Positions 1 to 7,498 of a DNA stretch of 64,000 nucleotides are shown piece by piece. The DNA is taken from NCBI RefSeq assembly GCF_019038595.1, contig NZ_JAHOPF010000004.1, positions 435,345 to 499,344 on the forward strand, given 5' to 3'. Made by a program: the position numbers and the translations under genes. The notes under the pieces are model-generated. The model saw only the letters and a program-made list of their open reading frames with translations, was not told the DNA's origin and ran no database searches. The DNA is from Kaistella soli (lineage in GTDB: Bacteria > Bacteroidota > Bacteroidia > Flavobacteriales > Weeksellaceae). Each line of letters begins with the position of its first letter. Positions within the stretch are counted from its first letter, which is position 1.

Positions 1-2
1 CA

Positions 3-974
3 GATAACCCTCAGGGAAAAGCTGATTTAGCCAATAATTACGGATCAATCGCGCCCGCATCACTTGGCGCTATCCTCCGTTCCATCGTAGCTTTAGAGCA
101 GCAGGGAGCCGCGCAGTTTTTTGGGGAACCAAGTTTTGATGTGGAAGATTTATTGCAGCAGAGGGACGGAAAAGGAGTGGTAAACATTTTGAGAGTTGGC
201 AATATTCAAAGCCGTCCGCAGCTGTTTTCAACTTTTATGCTTTCGCTGTTTGCAGAGATTTACATGACATTTCCTGAAGAAGGTGATTCCGGGAAACCAA
301 AACTCGTACTGTTTATTGATGAAGCGCATTTAATTTTTAATGAAGCCTCCAAAGCACTGCTGAATCAGCTTGAAACAATGGTAAAACTCATCCGCTCTAA
401 AGGCGTTGGGATTTATTTCATTACCCAAATTCCCGGTGATGTTCCCGAAAACGTTTTATCACAGCTTGGATTGAAAATTCAGCACGCACTGCGCGGATTT
501 ACTGCAAAGGACAGAAAAGAAATTTCAAAAGCTGTTGAAAACTATCCTATCACAGAATATTATAAAGCAGACGAACTTATTCAGAATTTAGGGATTGGGG
601 AAGCATTCATCACTGCGCTGGATGAAAAAGGGATTCCGACCCCGCTGGTCCACACCTATCTGATTTCTCCGGAATCAAGAATGGATATCCTGAACGATGC
701 TGAAGTTTCAGATTTAACATCCCGCTCGGCTTTAGTTGCTAAATATGAACAAACTGTGAATAAAGATTCCGCTTACGAAATGCTGACCAGCCGCATGGAA
801 CAGGCCGTACAGAATGCAGCTCCAACTCAGCCAACACGGCCCGTAAAAGAAGAACCGGGAGTTTTTGAATCCGTAATGAAATCCAGAGCAGGAAGAACCT
901 TCACCACGACTCTGGCGAGAGAAGGCGCAAAATTTGTATTGGGAATGTTTGGTTTGGGCGGAAGAAGAAGGTAA
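3..974 (+). CDS. HerA-like / DUF853 (YjgR-type) ATPase, C-terminal part
   Basis: The reading frame is open from the first bases of the window, so this is the 3' part of a longer gene; 323 residues are visible and the GTG at 141 is not the real start. It resembles the DUF853 (YjgR) family of HerA/FtsK-like P-loop ATPases. A Walker B-like strand (LVLFIDEAHLIF) is followed by a helix rich in KLIRSKGVG and by a sensor-like strand ending YFITQ. The Walker A motif would lie upstream of the window. The C-terminus is basic and glycine rich (GLGGRRR). The role of YjgR-type proteins is poorly known; DNA translocation is inferred from family resemblance only. The next gene starts 53 bases downstream on the same strand. 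Confidence 0.8.
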   Translation, partial: DNPQGKADLANNYGSIAPASLGAILRSIVALEQQGAAQFFGEPSFDVEDLLQQRDGKGVVNILRVGNIQSRPQLFSTFMLSLFAEIYMTFPEEGDSGKPKLVLFIDEAHLIFNEASKALLNQLETMVKLIRSKGVGIYFITQIPGDVPENVLSQLGLKIQHALRGFTAKDRKEISKAVENYPITEYYKADELIQNLGIGEAFITALDEKGIPTPLVHTYLISPESRMDILNDAEVSDLTSRSALVAKYEQTVNKDSAYEMLTSRMEQAVQNAAPTQPTRPVKEEPGVFESVMKSRAGRTFTTTLAREGAKFVLGMFGLGGRRR

Positions 975-1027
975 ATTGCGCCGGCTTTCGGCAATGGCCG
1001 ATGGTAAAAGAAGTAGTATAAAAAACA

Positions 1028-2254
1028 ATGTATTCAGTAATTGATATAGAAAGTAACGGAGCAGGTTTCAGGAAAGAAAGCATCATTGAAATTGCCGTTT
1101 ATAAATACGATGGTCACGAAATTGTGGACCAATTTATTTCATTGGTAAACCCCGAAAGCGACATCACCCCATTTGTCCAGAAACTGACCAAAATTTCGCC
1201 TAAAATGGTGAAAACAGCTCCTAAATTCCATGAAATTGCAAAAAGAGTGGTCGAAATAACCGAAAACACCACTTTAGTCGGTCACAATATCGATTTCGAT
1301 TACAGAATGCTTAGACAGGAATTCAAACGCCTTGGTTACGAATTCAAAATCAATACTTTAGACACCATTCCACTAGCAAAGAAACTAATTCCTGAGGCCG
1401 AAAGTTATTCTTTAGGAAAACTGGTAAAATCGCTGGGGATACCTTTACTCGATCAGCACCGCGCTTCCGGAGATGCACGGGCAACTTTAGACCTTTTTAA
1501 ACTTTTGATGATTAAGGACAAAGATTCCGAAATCATTCAGCAGCATCATGAAGAATTCAATGCTAAAACCTACCTCAACAAAGTAAGAAACCTCACTCAG
1601 GACTTGCCCTTCGAAAGAGGAATTATCTATCTGCAGAACGCTGAAGGAAAAATTATTTTCTGTGATTTCGTGGATGATTTAAGCAAGTTTTCGAAAGTTA
1701 TTTTCAATTCAAAATCAAAACGCTGGAAACAGATTCAGGAAGATGTTGAACAGATTCATTATGATTTAACAGGAAATGATATTCTTGCTAAACTCATGAT
1801 GAAAAGCAAAGGTTTGAGAAAACGCGAAACACTTCAGTTCGGGCTTTATCATAAAAACGGGAAATATTTTGTAGAGAAAATTTCCAGTCAGAAAGAAGGT
1901 AAACCTCTGTTGAAATTCAAATCATTCACCCAAGGCCTTAAAGCGGTAAGTTTCATCAAAAGCCAAACAAGATTTGTTGACCCGGACGAATTGACAAAAG
2001 CAATAAGTCTGAAAAACAGAACGGAAATGTGGCTGTCCGCAGGCCGGACCTTAGGTGAAAAATCTTTTCTCATTTTTGAAAAAGGACATCTGAAAAGTTA
2101 TGGATTTTACGAACTTCATACCCAAATCAACACTCTGAAAAAAATTACAGCTTTAAGAATCAATATAGAAACATCAGCAGCTGATTTGGAGAACGACCTG
2201 AAACTGGCGCTTTTGCGTGGTGATTTTGAAATTTCGGCAATACCATCAAAATAA
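1028..2254 (+). CDS. DnaQ-like 3'-5' exonuclease with degenerate GIY-YIG-like C-terminal region
   Basis: The 408-residue protein opens with a DEDDh exonuclease domain (about residues 1-165). The Exo I motif is DIES at residues 6-9, Exo II is in the HNIDFDYRML segment, and Exo III is HRASGDARAT. These residues bind two metal ions that drive 3'-5' nucleotide removal. The rest (about 190-400) aligns by eye with the GIY-YIG domain that follows DnaQ domains in UvrC/Cho-like fusions: a strand beginning GIIYLQNAEGKIIF, then VEQIHYDLTGNDILAKLM. The usual YVGK stretch is missing, so nuclease activity of this half looks lost. It is probably cytoplasmic and involved in DNA repair or processing. The ATG at 1028 gives a normal N-terminus. 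Confidence 0.8.
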   Translation: MYSVIDIESNGAGFRKESIIEIAVYKYDGHEIVDQFISLVNPESDITPFVQKLTKISPKMVKTAPKFHEIAKRVVEITENTTLVGHNIDFDYRMLRQEFKRLGYEFKINTLDTIPLAKKLIPEAESYSLGKLVKSLGIPLLDQHRASGDARATLDLFKLLMIKDKDSEIIQQHHEEFNAKTYLNKVRNLTQDLPFERGIIYLQNAEGKIIFCDFVDDLSKFSKVIFNSKSKRWKQIQEDVEQIHYDLTGNDILAKLMMKSKGLRKRETLQFGLYHKNGKYFVEKISSQKEGKPLLKFKSFTQGLKAVSFIKSQTRFVDPDELTKAISLKNRTEMWLSAGRTLGEKSFLIFEKGHLKSYGFYELHTQINTLKKITALRINIETSAADLENDLKLALLRGDFEISAIPSK

Positions 2255-2257
2255 ATA

Positions 2258-2288
2258 GTGCAGAATTAAATAAAAAAAATTATTTTTG
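2258..2288 (+). promoter_or_regulatory. Predicted Bacteroidota-type promoter for the lysA leader
   Basis: TATTTTTG at 2281-2288 matches the TAnnTTTG -7 consensus. GTG at 2258-2260, 20 bases upstream, is one mismatch from the -33 TTG. It lies 26 bases before the leader ORF. The -33 element is imperfect. Confidence 0.45.
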
Positions 2289-2314
2289 AAAAAAATTTCA
2301 GAAATCACATAAAT

Positions 2315-2392
2315 ATGAATGCTTTTACATCAATAAAGAAAGTTACTTCTAAGGGGAAAAAGATGTCCTCTAAGGGAAATATGGTGTGTTAA
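2315..2392 (+). CDS. Lysine-rich 25-residue leader peptide upstream of lysA
   Basis: A 25-codon ORF (ATG 2315, TAA 2390-2392) lies between a predicted promoter and a rho-independent terminator, 78 bases before lysA. Six of its 25 residues are lysine (codons 8, 9, 13, 15, 16 and 20), in the stretch KKVTSKGKKMSSKG. Its stop codon abuts a segment (2391-2396, AAGAGC) that can pair with 2426-2431 (GCTCTT) and so block the terminator. That is the layout of an amino-acid attenuator leader of the E. coli thr/trp/his kind: slow translation of Lys codons when charged tRNA-Lys is scarce would favour antitermination. No homology search could be done. It could also be a chance ORF, but the codon content and the position of the stop argue against that. 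Confidence 0.65.
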   Translation: MNAFTSIKKVTSKGKKMSSKGNMVC

Positions 2393-2450
2393 GAGCTGAA
2401 TATTGATAACCAAATAATCAAGCAGGCTCTTTCGGGGCTTGCTTTTTTTT
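2391..2450 (+). promoter_or_regulatory. Predicted translational attenuator (antiterminator versus terminator) of lysA
   Basis: Segment 2391-2396 can pair perfectly with 2426-2431 over 6 bp. Bases 2426-2429 of the second segment also belong to the 5' arm of the terminator hairpin (2420-2429 with 2435-2444), so the two structures exclude each other. A ribosome sitting at the leader stop codon (2390-2392) would cover 2391-2396 and let the terminator form; one stalled on Lys codons 13-20 would leave it free. No lysine riboswitch-like structure was recognised here; the region is far too short for one. Confidence 0.6.
2420..2450 (+). terminator. Rho-independent terminator (attenuator) before lysA
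   Basis: Arms 2420-2429 and 2435-2444 form a 10-bp stem with two G-U pairs and a 5-base loop, followed by a run of T to 2450. It lies between the leader peptide and lysA on the same strand, so it must be read through for lysA to be expressed from the upstream promoter. Confidence 0.8.
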
Positions 2451-2470
2451 ATTTTAAATTAAATGATAAA

Positions 2471-3670
2471 ATGACCAACAAAGATCTGTTAAAAATTGCT
2501 GAACAATATGGCACGCCTACCTACGTGTACGACGCCGAATCCATTAAAATTCAATACGAAAAACTTACTTCGTCTTTTCATAAGAGCACGAGGTTTTTCT
2601 ATGCCTGCAAAGCGCTCTCAAATATTAATATTCTAAAATACGTTAAAAGTCTGGGTGGTAATCTGGACTGCGTTTCGATAAATGAAGTAAAACTTGGACT
2701 GAAAGCCGGTTTCGAACCAGCAAAAATACTCTTCACCCCAAACTGTGTTGATTTGGCTGAAATCGAAGAAGCCATGTCTTGCAAAGTCCATATCAATATT
2801 GATAACATGTCGATTTTGGAACAGTTCGGAAACAAATACGGTGATTCCTATCCCATTTTTGTGAGAATTAATCCACACATTTTTGCCGGAGGAAACTATA
2901 AAATTTCGACCGGACACATCGATTCAAAATTCGGGATTTCCATTCATCAGCTCCGTCATATTGAGCGCGTGATGAAAACCACCAACATCAATGTAGAAGG
3001 ACTTCACATGCATACCGGAAGCGAAATCAAGGATCCAAATGTTTTTCTTGAAGGCCTGGAAATCATGTTCAGTCTTGCCGAACATTTTCCTAACCTGAAA
3101 TATCTGGATATGGGAAGCGGCTTTAAAGTTCCTTATCAGGAAGGTGACATGGAAACGGACGTTAAAGCGCTCGGCAAAAAAGTAGAAAAAGCACTTAGTG
3201 ATTTTTCGCAGGAATCAGGTAAAAAATTTGAACTTTGGTTCGAACCCGGAAAATATCTGGTAAGCAAAAGCGGTCATCTTATTGTAAAAACAAATGTCAT
3301 CAAACAGACGACAGCAACGGTTTTTGCAGGAATCAACTCAGGGTTCAACCATCTGATCCGCCCAATGTTTTACGATTCGTATCATATCATCGAAAATCTT
3401 TCCAATCCTAAAGGCGCTGAAAGAATTTACACCGTTGTCGGAAACATCTGTGAAACTGACACTTTCGCCTGGGACAGAAAGTTAAACGAAGTTCGCGAGG
3501 GCGACATTCTCGTTTTTAGAAACGCCGGGGCTTATGGTTTCGAAATGAGTTCAAACTTTAACTCCCGACTGAAACCTGCGGAGGTACTGTTCCTTGACGG
3601 AAAAGCACATTTGATCAGAAAACGCGACGAATTTGAAGACTTGCTGAAAAACCAGATTGAGGTGTTGTAA
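2471..3670 (+). CDS. lysA: Diaminopimelate decarboxylase
   Basis: LysA removes CO2 from meso-diaminopimelate to give L-lysine, the last step of lysine synthesis, using pyridoxal phosphate in the cytoplasm. At 399 residues it has the usual length. The alanine-racemase-like barrel carries the cofactor lysine in FYACKALS (K47), the HIDSKFGIS segment, and a glycine-rich phosphate-binding loop (MGSGF). The C-terminal barrel has the substrate-binding Cys region VVGNICETDTFAWDR and a late tyrosine in NAGAYGFEMSSNFNSR. ATG 2471 gives the normal N-terminus. It stands alone, preceded by a lysine-rich leader and terminator, so lysine-dependent attenuation is inferred. Confidence 0.92.
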   Translation: MTNKDLLKIAEQYGTPTYVYDAESIKIQYEKLTSSFHKSTRFFYACKALSNINILKYVKSLGGNLDCVSINEVKLGLKAGFEPAKILFTPNCVDLAEIEEAMSCKVHINIDNMSILEQFGNKYGDSYPIFVRINPHIFAGGNYKISTGHIDSKFGISIHQLRHIERVMKTTNINVEGLHMHTGSEIKDPNVFLEGLEIMFSLAEHFPNLKYLDMGSGFKVPYQEGDMETDVKALGKKVEKALSDFSQESGKKFELWFEPGKYLVSKSGHLIVKTNVIKQTTATVFAGINSGFNHLIRPMFYDSYHIIENLSNPKGAERIYTVVGNICETDTFAWDRKLNEVREGDILVFRNAGAYGFEMSSNFNSRLKPAEVLFLDGKAHLIRKRDEFEDLLKNQIEVL

Positions 3671-3808
3671 ATTACTTTACCCACTAAAATCCAATTACAT
3701 CATTAATAGAAGTTTGGAGAACGATTATTTCGGACATAGAAACTAAAAAACACTCGCTAAATTTTAAGTTACCTCAAAAAAACAGTAACTTTAATCAAAA
3801 TTCACACA

Positions 3809-4291
3809 ATGAAAAAGTTATTGATATTATTAGTATTTTCTTTCACATATGGCCATGCCCAATATCTCGTAGAAGACAATGATATTAGTGAAAATACGAA
3901 GGAACTTGGCAAAATATCTGTTTTTTATGAACTCAACAACCCATTGGAATTTTATCGCTTGAAATGCGATAACGCAGTCTATGCACAATTTCCCGGCGGC
4001 GAAAACGCCTTTAAGCGCACACTTTACCAGAACATGCAAAGTGTGGTGAATTCCGGGGTTTACTCTGTAAACGGCACTTTTGAACTTCAGATTTCCATTA
4101 ATAAATCAGGTAAACTGGAAAGTTTCCAACTAAAACCAGAGGTACCGAACAGCAACTTGCTTTACCGTGATCTGGAAATGGCTTTAAAAAAAATAACCAC
4201 AAAATGGACACCGGGCAGTTGCAGCGGAGTGCCTGTAGATTCAAAACTACGGCTAAAAGTGAATTTCAGAACAGACAGTTTTGATATCTAA
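3809..4291 (+). CDS. Secreted protein with a TonB C-terminal-like domain
   Basis: 160 residues with an N-terminal signal peptide (MKKLLILLVFSFTYGHAQ, probable cleavage after AQ). The mature part ends in a fold that resembles the TonB C-terminal domain: a PGGENAFKR segment, a FELQISINKSGKLESF beta-hairpin, and the closing ITTKWTPG ... GVPVDS motif. There is no membrane anchor or proline-rich linker, so it is unlikely to be an energy-transducing TonB; a periplasmic role is inferred. The next two genes encode longer proteins with the same kind of module, so the three look like a local expansion. A terminator follows directly. Confidence 0.7.
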   Translation: MKKLLILLVFSFTYGHAQYLVEDNDISENTKELGKISVFYELNNPLEFYRLKCDNAVYAQFPGGENAFKRTLYQNMQSVVNSGVYSVNGTFELQISINKSGKLESFQLKPEVPNSNLLYRDLEMALKKITTKWTPGSCSGVPVDSKLRLKVNFRTDSFDI

Positions 4292-4296
4292 AGTAA

Positions 4297-4328
4297 AAAG
4301 CTTTGCGGACAACTGCAAAGTTTTCTTT
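4297..4328 (+). terminator. Rho-independent terminator
   Basis: CTTTGC (4301-4306) pairs with GCAAAG (4315-4320), extended by flanking A and T bases to about 10 bp, and is followed by a T-rich tract. It closes the transcript of the small secreted protein. Confidence 0.65.
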
Positions 4329-4443
4329 TAACTTTAAAAAATTTAAACTACATCTCTTTTTTGATCTTTTTACGAGTTTTCATGTTGCACAGCAAAAAAA
4401 CAGCAAACCGAGGAAAAAGACATTTATTTTTAAATGAAATCAC

Positions 4444-5175
4444 ATGATAAAAAATTACTTTCTTTTACTTCTTTTTAGCCCAGTATTGTTCTTTACTCAG
4501 ATTTTAGGTAGTTTCCCGGAAAACCAGACGCCTTACAGCGGAGGCTATGGCGCATATTACAAAGACTTTCACGATATTATTGTTGAGGAAAACTTGCTGC
4601 CCTGCGAGAATAAATCCGAATTTTACCAATTTTCGGTTCTTATAAATACCGATGGTTCCATTAATTTTATCAAAGATCTGCATCAGAATCATCTCGTAGC
4701 GAACAGATGCGCATCTGAACTTGCAAGAGAAGTTGCAAAAAAGATGATCAAATGGAATCCGTCAACAGTAGACGGAATAAAACAGCCGGCCATAGCCAAC
4801 TTTATGATTTTCCCTGATGACCTTTTTAAAAGTGACAAAACAGATTATTCACCTTCAATTACCTATCCACGCTATAACAGCCATGAAGAAAATCATCTTG
4901 ATTATTTTAAAAAACAACTTCTTGCAAATCTTGACTTGAGAAGATTCGATTGGAATGATCGGTTTACTGTAGAAGCTGAATTTTTAATATCCAAAGAAGG
5001 CACAATAAAAGATATTGTGCTGACTAAAAAAACAGGTCTGGAAGAATTTGACCGAATGGTTTTTTACGCATTTAAAGAAATGAAAAAGAAATGGAAGCCC
5101 GCAACCATCAACGGCCAACCCGTAGATTTCAGATTCAAATATCAGTTAACCGCCATTACAGATCCAAAAGATTAG
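4444..5175 (+). CDS. Secreted protein with two TonB-C-like modules
   Basis: 243 residues with a signal peptide (MIKNYFLLLLFSPVLFFTQ). The mature chain starts with FPENQTPYSGGYGAYYKDF and has a first module ending in KMIKWNPSTVDGIKQPA. A second module (about residues 145-240) begins YPRYNSHEENHLDYFKKQL and ends KKKWKPATINGQPVDF. Both endings match the W-x-P-x-x-x-x-G-x-P pattern at the end of TonB C-terminal domains. It is a clear paralogue of the next gene, which starts 3 bases after its stop, so the two are probably co-transcribed. The function is unknown; periplasmic or outer-membrane-associated is inferred. Confidence 0.7.
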   Translation: MIKNYFLLLLFSPVLFFTQILGSFPENQTPYSGGYGAYYKDFHDIIVEENLLPCENKSEFYQFSVLINTDGSINFIKDLHQNHLVANRCASELAREVAKKMIKWNPSTVDGIKQPAIANFMIFPDDLFKSDKTDYSPSITYPRYNSHEENHLDYFKKQLLANLDLRRFDWNDRFTVEAEFLISKEGTIKDIVLTKKTGLEEFDRMVFYAFKEMKKKWKPATINGQPVDFRFKYQLTAITDPKD

Positions 5176-5178
5176 TGC

Positions 5179-5898
5179 ATGAAATATCAATTATTTTTAC
5201 TTTTTACCTTTTTTGCCTTTAACTCATATTTTTCTCAGGACATTTATGCTTACCCGGAAGACCAGACCGACTATACCGGAGGAAACATCCAGTTCTATAA
5301 GGATTTCCGAAAGGTAATTGTCGAAAAAAAACTCCAACCTTGCAGCAATAAAAACGAAAGTTTCAATTTCAGAGTTTTGATATATCCTGACAAGACCATC
5401 AAGTATGTGAAAAATGAAGATCCTGTAAGTTCAGAACAGAATAAATGCGCTTTGGAGCTTTCCAAAGAAGTTGCAAAATATCTAACCGGCTGGAACCCCG
5501 CTGTTGTTGATGGAAAAAAAGTGCCGGCTGTAACAGGTTTCTGGATTATACCTCATGAGCTTTTTCAGGATTTAAAAGAAGGTTACGATCCGGTAAACGA
5601 TATGATATTGCCGGAGTATGAGGGCGGAATTAATAAATTCCGGCAAAAAGTATTGCAAAGTATTGATTTGACCCGTTTCAAATTTGACGGAAAATTTAAG
5701 CTTTTGGTTACTTTTATCATTGAAGCCGACGGAAAGATGAGCAATATAGAGCTTGTAGAAACAACAGGCTTTAAACCATTCGATGATATGGTAATCACCA
5801 GCATTTCAAAAATAAAAAATAAATGGACTCCAGGGAGCATCCACGGTATTCCAGTGAGATCACGTTTTAAATTGCCTCTGGCTTTCGCAATGGAATAA
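5179..5898 (+). CDS. Secreted protein with two TonB-C-like modules (paralogue of the preceding gene)
   Basis: 239 residues with a signal peptide (MKYQLFLLFTFFAFNSYFSQ). It matches the preceding protein along its length: YPEDQTDYTGGNIQFYKDF near the start, LTGWNPAVVDGKKVPA closing module one, then LPEYEGGINKFRQKVLQSID opening module two and KNKWTPGSIHGIPV closing it. The start codon lies 3 bases after the upstream stop, which suggests translational coupling. The tandem arrangement points to gene duplication. The function is unknown. Confidence 0.7.
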   Translation: MKYQLFLLFTFFAFNSYFSQDIYAYPEDQTDYTGGNIQFYKDFRKVIVEKKLQPCSNKNESFNFRVLIYPDKTIKYVKNEDPVSSEQNKCALELSKEVAKYLTGWNPAVVDGKKVPAVTGFWIIPHELFQDLKEGYDPVNDMILPEYEGGINKFRQKVLQSIDLTRFKFDGKFKLLVTFIIEADGKMSNIELVETTGFKPFDDMVITSISKIKNKWTPGSIHGIPVRSRFKLPLAFAME

Positions 5899-5928
5899 AA
5901 ACTCCTGCCATTCTGTCACAAAATTCCT

Positions 5929-5978
5929 ATCTTTGCATTTTAATACCTCACGGATAGTTTTACACCTATACGGGAGGT
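5929..5978 (+). promoter_or_regulatory. Promoter -7 element and hairpin in the miaB 5' leader
   Basis: TATCTTTG at 5929-5936 matches the -7 consensus; no clear TTG lies at the right distance. The leader can fold: ACCTC (5945-5949) with GAGGT (5974-5978), and ATAG (5954-5957) with CTAT (5966-5969), leaving a symmetric internal loop. The 3' arm holds an SD-like GGGAGGT, unusual in this phylum, 16 bases before the GTG start. Confidence 0.45.
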
Positions 5979-5993
5979 CCAAAATCTTACAAA

Positions 5994-7442
5994 GTGCAGG
6001 AAAAATATATAGACGAAACCAAACAGGGTGAAGCTTTCGCCATCGCAGAAAAACCTACTAATTCTAAAAAACTGTTTCTTGAAAGTTACGGTTGCCAGAT
6101 GAATTTTTCAGATTCTGAAATCGTTGCTTCTATTTTGAACGAACAGGGTTATAACACAACTTTAAAAGCAGAAGAGGCCGATTTAATTTTACTCAATACC
6201 TGTTCCATCCGTGAAAAAGCTGAACAGACCGTGAGAATGCGTCTGTCTCAGTTTAAAAACTTAAAAAAAGAGAAACCAAATCTTACCGTAGGCGTGCTTG
6301 GTTGTATGGCTGAACGTCTGAAAACCAAATTTCTGGATGAGGAACAGTTGGTTGATCTCGTGGTTGGCCCTGATGCTTACAGGGATTTACCAAATTTATT
6401 GAAAGAAACCGACGGTGGTAGAGATGCCATTAATGTAATTCTTTCCAAAGAAGAAACGTACGCAGACATCAATCCTGTCCGTCTCGGCGGAAATGGTGTT
6501 ACCGCTTTCGTTACCATTACCCGGGGATGTGATAATATGTGTACTTTCTGTGTAGTTCCGTTTACGCGCGGACGCGAAAGAAGCCGTGATCCCCATTCAA
6601 TTATCGAGGAATGTCAGAATTTATGGAACAGCGGCTACAAAGAAATTACCCTTCTCGGTCAGAATGTTGATTCCTATCTTTGGTACGGCGGCGGACCGAA
6701 AAAAGATTTCAAAAATGCTTCCGAAATGCAGAAACTTACTGCAATATCCTTCGCACAACTTCTTGATATGGTTGCTGTTGCAGTTCCGGGAATGCGAATC
6801 CGTTTTTCAACCTCCAATCCTCATGAGATGAATGAAGAGGTCTTCCGGATGATTGCAAAACACGACAATATCTGTAATTATGTTCACCTTCCCGTACAAA
6901 GCGGAAGCGACAGAATTCTGGAAAAGATGAACCGTCAGCACACGCGTCAGGAATATCTGAATCTTATTAAAAAAGGAAAAGAAATCGTTCCTGATATTTC
7001 TTTTTCACAGGATATGATTATTGGATTTTGCGGTGAAACCGAAGAAGATCATCAACTTACGCTTTCTTTAATGAAAGAGGTAGAATATGACTACGGTTAC
7101 ATGTTCGCCTATTCCGAAAGACCCGGAACGCCGGCTCATAAAAAAATGGAAGACGATATTCCCGCTGATGTAAAGCAAAGAAGACTGGCTGAAGTAATCG
7201 CTTTACAGGGAGAACTTTCCCGTAAAAGAATGCAGGGCTACGTCGGCAGAACTCATGAAATTCTTATTGAGGGAACTTCAAGAAAGAACGAAAACCAATG
7301 GAAAGGCAGAAACTCCCAAAATGCAGTTTGTGTTTTCGATAAACTGGAAGGACAGAAATTAGGCGACATTGTGTCTGTTTTTGTCCACGGCAATACACAG
7401 GGAACACTTTTAGGGAAAACGGTAACTGAGGTTTCTGCATAA
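5994..7442 (+). CDS. miaB: tRNA-2-methylthio-N6-dimethylallyladenosine synthase
   Basis: MiaB adds a methylthio group to i6A37 of tRNAs that read codons starting with U, using two [4Fe-4S] clusters and S-adenosylmethionine. The N-terminal MTTase domain has the cluster cysteines C34 (SYGCQMN), C70 (LNTCSIREK) and C104 (LGCMAE). The radical-SAM motif CDNMCTFC places C179, C183 and C186. A TRAM domain ends the protein (GRTHEILIEG ... GNTQGTLLGKTV). It is 482 residues, a normal length for Bacteroidota. The start is GTG at 5994, chosen because the N-terminal extension resembles relatives and no ATG lies upstream in frame. Confidence 0.93.
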   Translation: MQEKYIDETKQGEAFAIAEKPTNSKKLFLESYGCQMNFSDSEIVASILNEQGYNTTLKAEEADLILLNTCSIREKAEQTVRMRLSQFKNLKKEKPNLTVGVLGCMAERLKTKFLDEEQLVDLVVGPDAYRDLPNLLKETDGGRDAINVILSKEETYADINPVRLGGNGVTAFVTITRGCDNMCTFCVVPFTRGRERSRDPHSIIEECQNLWNSGYKEITLLGQNVDSYLWYGGGPKKDFKNASEMQKLTAISFAQLLDMVAVAVPGMRIRFSTSNPHEMNEEVFRMIAKHDNICNYVHLPVQSGSDRILEKMNRQHTRQEYLNLIKKGKEIVPDISFSQDMIIGFCGETEEDHQLTLSLMKEVEYDYGYMFAYSERPGTPAHKKMEDDIPADVKQRRLAEVIALQGELSRKRMQGYVGRTHEILIEGTSRKNENQWKGRNSQNAVCVFDKLEGQKLGDIVSVFVHGNTQGTLLGKTVTEVSA

Positions 7443-7498
7443 ATTTAATTTTTAGAGAAATCACTGCTTTATTTGCACTAACTCAATTAAAATTAAAA

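Noticed and set aside
2255..2470. Lysine riboswitch before lysA
   Set aside because: The region is only about 215 bases and most of it is taken by a promoter, ORF and terminator; the multi-helix core of the lysine riboswitch is not seen.
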